DNA from: Deltaproteobacteria bacterium
GTDB lineage: Bacteria; Bdellovibrionota_C; UBA2361; OMII01
Direction: 5' to 3'
Assembly: GCA_023262305.1 (NCBI GenBank)
Contig: JALRCK010000061.1
Location: 1 to 9,591, forward strand
Length of the DNA stretch: 9,591 nt
The notes under the pieces were generated by a model. The model worked only from the letters and a program-made list of their open reading frames with translations, was not told the DNA's origin and made no database searches. The translations under genes and the position numbers were made by a program. This document shows positions 5,279 through 9,591 of this stretch, piece after piece; position 1 is the stretch's first letter; each line of letters begins with the position of its first letter.

Positions 5279-7276
5279 TTAAACCCCCACCCACGCGACC
5301 TTGTTGGCGATGTGGGAGTGCACTGCAATTTGAGTCAGCCGGGAGAGCTGGGTTGCTGAGAGACCAACAAATGGCTCTTCGATAACGATGAGAGATGGAC
5401 GATTCGTTGTTGCTGTTAGGGTAGCTCGTACAGCTGAGAGGAGTCGTCGCGTTGTGCGAGGAAGTAGGGATGTTGGAATGCCGAGAGGGATGTGTGAGAG
5501 GTCGAACAATCTGAGCAGCTCCAAGACATGGCTCATCTTTGGGAGAGCTTTGAGCACTGGTGTTGCTTCGTGAATGGTTGAGTTCAACAGCTGCCAGAGC
5601 GCCTTGCCTTTAAACGTAACATCCCGGGCAGGAGCCGAGAATCGCGATCCCCAACACGAGGGACACAGCGAGGCGCCAGAGAGCAACTCACCCGCCTCCG
5701 CAAGAACGAGCCCGCTCCCCTTGCACACTCCGCAGACCGTAGCGGAGTGTCGAACCTGACCGATGACGAGCTCGCGAGGGGAGAGACCCAACATCTTTGC
5801 TTGTTGGGAGGAGGCAAAGAGCTTTGCCAGCGGTTCGATTGCACCGATCTCATGCGCAACGAGGCGAGAGAGGTTCGACTCGACTGAGAAGAGCGGGATG
5901 AAATGAAGCGAGAAGGGTGAGGTCGGTGAGAATGAAAAGGTGGGGTCCTCGACACCCTCGAAGGCATTGCAAACAGCGATTGCGGAGCGCTTGTTGGCAA
6001 CACGACCAGAAGCATGAATGGTGCGCCATTCGCCGCACCGTATGTCCACATTCGGAGTCGTCGAATCAAGATGAGAGAGCGTGCCAAGCAGGCGCGTGGT
6101 GGAAACTGGGGTATCAAGATTGGGATGCTCGGTCTGTGGGCAGCGTAACCACACCATTGGCGCACGTTGTGCTACAAGATGCCCAATACTCCGAACGGTG
6201 AGTTCCTCTTCAGTATGCAGAAGTCCAGGTGGAGTATCGATGACGAATAGGTCTCCTGAATCTCCCTCTTCGCCAGCGTGTAAAACCGCTGGAAGTTGCG
6301 CAAGGGCATAGGGGGCGATTGATGAGCACCGGTCCATAAGGCGCAACGAGCCGATGTCCAGTGTGGTGAGAGCGGCGCGCTGAGTGGCAGACCAAAGGTC
6401 GTGCACCTCTGCGAGACTAACTGTTTCTTTGATGGGAAGAGCAACGAGGTCCGAGAGGGTAATGCCCCCGACCATACGCGACATCTCGAACGGGGCGTGA
6501 GATGGATCTCCGCGCTCAAGCGCTTCGCGAGTAAGAGATGACCTGAAGACGGTGCCTTGTGTTTCGCAGGATGCACACCTGCCATGCCACGAGTACCCTT
6601 TGCGATCTGCCGAATCGCGAACTTCGATCCATGCGCCCTCCAGGCGCCGGGTCGTGGCGAGTACCGATTGTATCTGGCGACACCGAGTGTCGTCGCAGGT
6701 GAATGCGTCAAGCAAAACTGTTGGGATACCATCAGAGGACGTGAGCGTGGAGAATCCGCGATCGTGCGCCCACGATGAGAGCGCCTGAGTGGGGCCACGA
6801 AGCTCGACACGGATGGCTCGTCCCTGCCACTCGCGCGCGATCTGCTCAAGGATCTCTCCAGCCGAGGAGAAAACGGAGATGTGTGCCCCGCACCCGCGGC
6901 ACTGAGCATGGCGACTTTTGCGACCGAGTTCCACCAGTCTCTCCGTGAAGCCAAAAAACTCGGCGAGTGAGGTAGTACGAGATTGTAGCTCATCGAGTGA
7001 GATGTAGTGGGTTCGGACGCTGCGCGTGTGCTCAGTTGATGGGGGAATAATGTGGGGGATCGTTCCCTCTTCGATTGCGCGGATGAAAGCGTCTCGTTGT
7101 CGTGAGGGGGCGACGACGCAGCGGATCCACTCAAGTGATGTCTCTCCGTCCGGAGATGCGACTCTTTCATGGAACCCGCTGGATGGGATATCGATCGGAG
7201 TTGTAACGCCCTCACGACCCGTATCAACCGGTGCTCCGGTAGCACTTGCCAGAACGGTGGCGGGAGATAGCAGCAT
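5279..7276 (-). CDS. Degenerate UvrA-like protein lacking ATPase motifs
   Basis: This 665-residue protein is a divergent relative of UvrA, the DNA-damage sensor of nucleotide excision repair (usually about 940 residues). Parallels run in order along the chain. C126-x2-C129-G follows a TSLAEFFGFTERLVELG segment like UvrA's TEIYDYLRLL. A region like the UvrB-binding domain covers about 140-220. C234-x2-C237 is half of a zinc site. VGGITLSDLVALPI is at 269-282, and a first Walker B-like strand, FVIDTPPGLLH, at 344-354. PLAKLFASSQQAK at 482-494 resembles IRELFAxTPEAK. The zinc finger C515-x2-C518-x19-C538-x2-C541 keeps UvrA's exact spacing and is followed by KGK (556-558). A second Walker B-like strand, VIEEPFVGL, is at 631-639. 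Both P-loops are absent (near 54-66, APSRQRD; near 460-470) and neither LSGGE signature survives. The first Walker B carries D347-T348 in place of D-E. The chain ends without the H-loop. ATP hydrolysis is therefore unlikely. The frame is intact. The ATG has GAGG six bases upstream and starts 21 bases after the algC-like stop. Function is unknown. Confidence 0.8.
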   Translation of the reverse strand: MLLSPATVLASATGAPVDTGREGVTTPIDIPSSGFHERVASPDGETSLEWIRCVVAPSRQRDAFIRAIEEGTIPHIIPPSTEHTRSVRTHYISLDELQSRTTSLAEFFGFTERLVELGRKSRHAQCRGCGAHISVFSSAGEILEQIAREWQGRAIRVELRGPTQALSSWAHDRGFSTLTSSDGIPTVLLDAFTCDDTRCRQIQSVLATTRRLEGAWIEVRDSADRKGYSWHGRCASCETQGTVFRSSLTREALERGDPSHAPFEMSRMVGGITLSDLVALPIKETVSLAEVHDLWSATQRAALTTLDIGSLRLMDRCSSIAPYALAQLPAVLHAGEEGDSGDLFVIDTPPGLLHTEEELTVRSIGHLVAQRAPMVWLRCPQTEHPNLDTPVSTTRLLGTLSHLDSTTPNVDIRCGEWRTIHASGRVANKRSAIAVCNAFEGVEDPTFSFSPTSPFSLHFIPLFSVESNLSRLVAHEIGAIEPLAKLFASSQQAKMLGLSPRELVIGQVRHSATVCGVCKGSGLVLAEAGELLSGASLCPSCWGSRFSAPARDVTFKGKALWQLLNSTIHEATPVLKALPKMSHVLELLRLFDLSHIPLGIPTSLLPRTTRRLLSAVRATLTATTNRPSLIVIEEPFVGLSATQLSRLTQIAVHSHIANKVAWVGV

Positions 7277-7297
7277 GGCGAGCCTCGTGAGGGACCG

Positions 7298-8683
7298 TTA
7301 GGCCGCCTTGGAGAGCCTCGCCTTGATCGTCTCGATTCTCTCGATCACGGTTGTCTTGTACTGCTCAAGGAGGGCAGGGGTTGTCGCCTCAAAACGCATC
7401 ACCAACACAGGTTGTGTGTTCGAAGCGCGTACTAAGCCCCATCCGTGGTCAAAGGTAACGCGAACGCCATCGATGGTGTCGACCTTGTAGTCCTTGAAGG
7501 CGGATTGAGCCTCTTGGGCGATCTTGAACTTAATGTCCTCAGGGCAGTCGACTCGAAGCTCCGGCGTCGAAACCATGGGAGTGAGGTCCTGCAGCAGCGA
7601 CGACATCGAGCCTGAGTGCTTGCTCATGATCTCGACCAATCGGTCTGAGGCATAGAGAGCATCATCAAAGCCGAAGAAGCGGTGTTTGAAGAATATGTGC
7701 CCGCTCATTTCACCGGCGAGGTCGCCGTGTGTTTCAAGGAGCTTCCCCTTGATGAGTGAGTGACCGGTCTTCCACATGATCGCGTTCGCACCTTTTGCGC
7801 TAAGGTCTGCAAAAAGGGTGTTCGAGCACTTTACGTCGCCGATGATAGTTGCGCCTGGCTTTTCCTTAAGAATGGAGCGCCCGTAAATGAGGAGAAGCAT
7901 GTCTCCGAATACGACGTCGCCTTTTTCATCTACAACGCCGATTCTATCAGCATCGCCATCCCAGCCGATTCCGAAGTCTGCTTTGTGTTGTTTGACGGCA
8001 GCGATCAGGTCCTGGATGTTTTTGAGTACCGTTGGATCTGGATGGTGGTTGGGGAATCGACCATCAGGATCGCAGAAAAGTTCGATTACCTCGACACCGA
8101 GCCCACGGAGAACCTCTGGACCAATCATGCCACCGACACCATTTCCTGCATCCACCACAACCTTGAGCTTGCGTGGACCCATGTGTGGTTTGGAGTTTTC
8201 AATAAGGTACTTGATGTACGACGGGCGGATATCGACCGTTGAGATCGTGCCACGCTTGGCGGCGGGTTGCTTGGTGAGAACCTTTTCACACCGAGTTTTG
8301 AGATCTTGGATCTGAGCCCCCGAGAGGGTCTTCTTGCCAAGGAGTATCTTGAACCCGTTCATATCGGGGGGGTTGTGGCTTCCTGTAACCTGGATGCCTC
8401 CCCCAAGGTCTTGTGAAAACACAGAGAAGTAGAGCTGTGGGGTGGGACCCATGCCTGACATCACCACATCAATTCCTTCGTCAGCCATACCCTCGGCGAG
8501 CGCTTGAGCGTAGCCGGGCGAGCTCAAACGACAATCGTGACCGATGCCGATTCGATTGAGGTTATTTTCGATGGCTAGTATTGCGTACGCGCGTCCTAGC
8601 ACTCGAGCGAACTCAGGGGTGAGTTCGGTATCAACGGTTCCTCGGATGTCGTACTCGCGAAAGATAACTGGATTAATCTTCAT
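7298..8683 (-). CDS. algC: Phosphomannomutase/phosphoglucomutase (AlgC/ManB type)
   Basis: An alpha-D-phosphohexomutase that interconverts the 6- and 1-phosphates of mannose or glucose in the cytoplasm, supplying GDP-mannose and UDP-glucose for LPS, capsule or exopolysaccharide. The 461-residue length and all four domain signatures match the bifunctional AlgC family. The start has FREYDIRG (8-15). The catalytic phosphoserine loop is TGSHNP (100-105, Ser102). The metal-binding loop is DGDADR (242-247). The sugar-recognition loop is GEMSGH (324-329), and the C-terminal phosphate-binding loop is RASNTQP (419-425). RASNTQP and GEMSGH are typical of PMM/PGM rather than GlmM (RPSGTEP) or strict phosphoglucomutases. 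No key residue is missing. The ATG at 8683 is preceded by AAGGGG at moderate spacing. It starts 33 bases after the surA-like stop, and the UvrA-like gene follows 21 bases after its own stop, consistent with one operon. Confidence 0.96.
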   Translation of the reverse strand: MKINPVIFREYDIRGTVDTELTPEFARVLGRAYAILAIENNLNRIGIGHDCRLSSPGYAQALAEGMADEGIDVVMSGMGPTPQLYFSVFSQDLGGGIQVTGSHNPPDMNGFKILLGKKTLSGAQIQDLKTRCEKVLTKQPAAKRGTISTVDIRPSYIKYLIENSKPHMGPRKLKVVVDAGNGVGGMIGPEVLRGLGVEVIELFCDPDGRFPNHHPDPTVLKNIQDLIAAVKQHKADFGIGWDGDADRIGVVDEKGDVVFGDMLLLIYGRSILKEKPGATIIGDVKCSNTLFADLSAKGANAIMWKTGHSLIKGKLLETHGDLAGEMSGHIFFKHRFFGFDDALYASDRLVEIMSKHSGSMSSLLQDLTPMVSTPELRVDCPEDIKFKIAQEAQSAFKDYKVDTIDGVRVTFDHGWGLVRASNTQPVLVMRFEATTPALLEQYKTTVIERIETIKARLSKAA

Positions 8684-8716
8684 AGTGCGCCCCTTATACT
8701 ATCCCCACGGCAATAT

Positions 8717-9591
8717 TTAAAGCCTCTTGTCGACAACGTGATTTTTGTAGAGATCGTCCCTGAAATAAGCCGCCAGGCGCTCTCTGGTCTTTTCTTTTTG
8801 GAGGAGCTGTCGGACCTCTTCTTTGAGTGTGTCTGAGTCGACCTCTTGATCCTCTTGGCCGGGCTCCCCGAGGCGCTCCTCGACGAAAAATATTTGAAGG
8901 TCGTTTGGGGTTTCAAGGGGGGTGCTAAACTGACCCGCTCGAAGGGGCGAGACGACCTCCGCTATGGTGGGGCTCATATCGGCGAGGGGGATGATGCCGA
9001 TAAGAGATCCATCAGGGGAGCTCCCTGTGTCTGAGAACTTCTGCGCTACCTCGACGAAGTTCTCCCCCTTCTCGAGGGCAGCTTGCGCCTGGGCCAGCTT
9101 TGCCCGTACCTCCTCCTGCGAGCGCCCCTGTTTTAGGATCACGATGTGACGCAGCTTGATGTTCTTGCCTGCGCGTTTCAACTCGGGATGCTTCTCTATG
9201 TAGTCGTCGATCTCGCTGTCTGTGACGCTCACGCCGCCACGCATGATTGAGGAGGTGAGCTTGGCTTTAATGATGTCCATCTTCACCTGCCTCTTGTATG
9301 TCCTCATGGAGGTTCCTTCACGGGCGAGTGCAGCCTCGAAGTCCGCCATGGAGAGACCGTTTCTTTGGGCTACCTCTCGGATGTAATCGTCAACGTCGTC
9401 ATCACTCACATTGAGACGTTTAGCCTTGGCCTCCTCCTCCATTAACTTCTCGGTGATGATCTGGTCGAGTACCCTCGTAGCCTCTGGGTCCTTGGCTGCA
9501 TCGGTCATCGAGAGTTTTCGCGGCGAGAGTCGCGTGTTGAGGTCGCTTAAGGTGATCGGTTTGTCATCAACGGATGCAACTACCGCATCGA
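8717..9591 (-). CDS. surA: SurA-type periplasmic peptidyl-prolyl isomerase/chaperone, 5' end outside window
   Basis: The gene product is a SurA-family chaperone that escorts outer-membrane proteins through the periplasm. The reading frame stays open to the right edge of the window, so the true start and signal peptide lie outside. The ATG at 9508 is internal: 27 in-frame codons before it encode DAVVASVDDKPITLSDL and more, the conserved opening of the mature SurA N-terminal domain (usually VVAVVNDxVIT-x-S-D/E-L). The visible part (290 residues) has the helical SurA N domain with its VLDQIITEKL, IREVAQRNGLS and DFEAALAREGTS stretches. A single parvulin (PPIC) domain then runs from about residue 116 to 211 counted from the 9508 ATG (KLRHIVI, FVEVAQKFSD, SPDGSLIGII). 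A charged coiled tail follows. E. coli SurA has two parvulin domains and this one has one, as is common outside Gammaproteobacteria. It is the first visible gene of the operon with the mutase and UvrA-like genes. Confidence 0.88.
   Translation of the reverse strand, partial: DAVVASVDDKPITLSDLNTRLSPRKLSMTDAAKDPEATRVLDQIITEKLMEEEAKAKRLNVSDDDVDDYIREVAQRNGLSMADFEAALAREGTSMRTYKRQVKMDIIKAKLTSSIMRGGVSVTDSEIDDYIEKHPELKRAGKNIKLRHIVILKQGRSQEEVRAKLAQAQAALEKGENFVEVAQKFSDTGSSPDGSLIGIIPLADMSPTIAEVVSPLRAGQFSTPLETPNDLQIFFVEERLGEPGQEDQEVDSDTLKEEVRQLLQKEKTRERLAAYFRDDLYKNHVVDKRL

Noticed and set aside
6172..7245. Long 357-codon minus-strand open frame within the UvrA-like gene
   Set aside because: It overlaps the 665-codon frame, is rich in Ser, Arg, His and Pro with no family pattern, and shows none of the ordered UvrA motifs. 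It is a shadow frame.
7760..8242. 160-codon plus-strand frame antisense to the phosphomannomutase gene
   Set aside because: The opposing frame has every catalytic motif of the AlgC family, and this one has no motif or ribosome binding site.
9506..9508. ATG at 9508 as the start of the SurA-like gene
   Set aside because: The frame continues upstream to the window edge and encodes the conserved N-terminal SurA segment, so this methionine is internal.

Overview
The window looks like chromosomal backbone of a Gram-negative, LPS-bearing bacterium with an intermediate base composition (roughly half G+C by eye). The evidence is an LPS-transport ATPase (LptB), sigma-54 (RpoN), an outer-membrane chaperone of the SurA type, a PcnB-type tRNA nucleotidyltransferase/poly(A) polymerase and an AlgC-type phosphomannomutase/phosphoglucomutase. 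This gene mix would suit a deltaproteobacteria-like lineage in the broad sense, but the sequence alone does not fix the taxon. No rRNA, tRNA, CRISPR array, transposase or phage gene was seen.

Layout: almost everything is on the minus strand, so transcription runs from right to left. From the right edge there is a 5'-truncated surA-like gene (8717 to the edge), then algC/manB-like (7298-8683), then a 665-codon gene (5279-7276). The gaps are 33 and 21 bases, so these three are probably one operon. After a 151-base gap holding a decayed repeat comes a small single-pass membrane protein (4792-5127). It converges, with a 4-base gap, on a small plus-strand orphan gene (4539-4787) that has an excellent ribosome binding site. 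A 650-base gene-free stretch (3889-4538) follows. Then comes a second minus-strand block, pcnB (2572-3888), lptB (1828-2556) and rpoN (156-1616). The lptB-rpoN pair is the familiar proteobacterial arrangement, with pcnB where lptC/lptA often lie. Downstream of rpoN is a well-preserved 103-base inverted repeat (30-132) made of two hairpin-forming arms.

The most notable object is the 665-residue protein at 5279-7276. It can be followed along much of the length of the excinuclease subunit UvrA. It keeps the C-terminal zinc finger with its exact spacing, the flanking KGK and EA..PK segments, and both Walker B-like strands. It has lost both P-loops and both ABC signature motifs, and it stops at the strand before the last H-loop. 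It reads as an intact, long-lived pseudo-ATPase derived from UvrA, sitting in an envelope-biogenesis operon. I know of no described function for such a protein. The other items worth a second look are the dispersed REP-like repeat, the two small convergent orphan genes and the long intergenic region.
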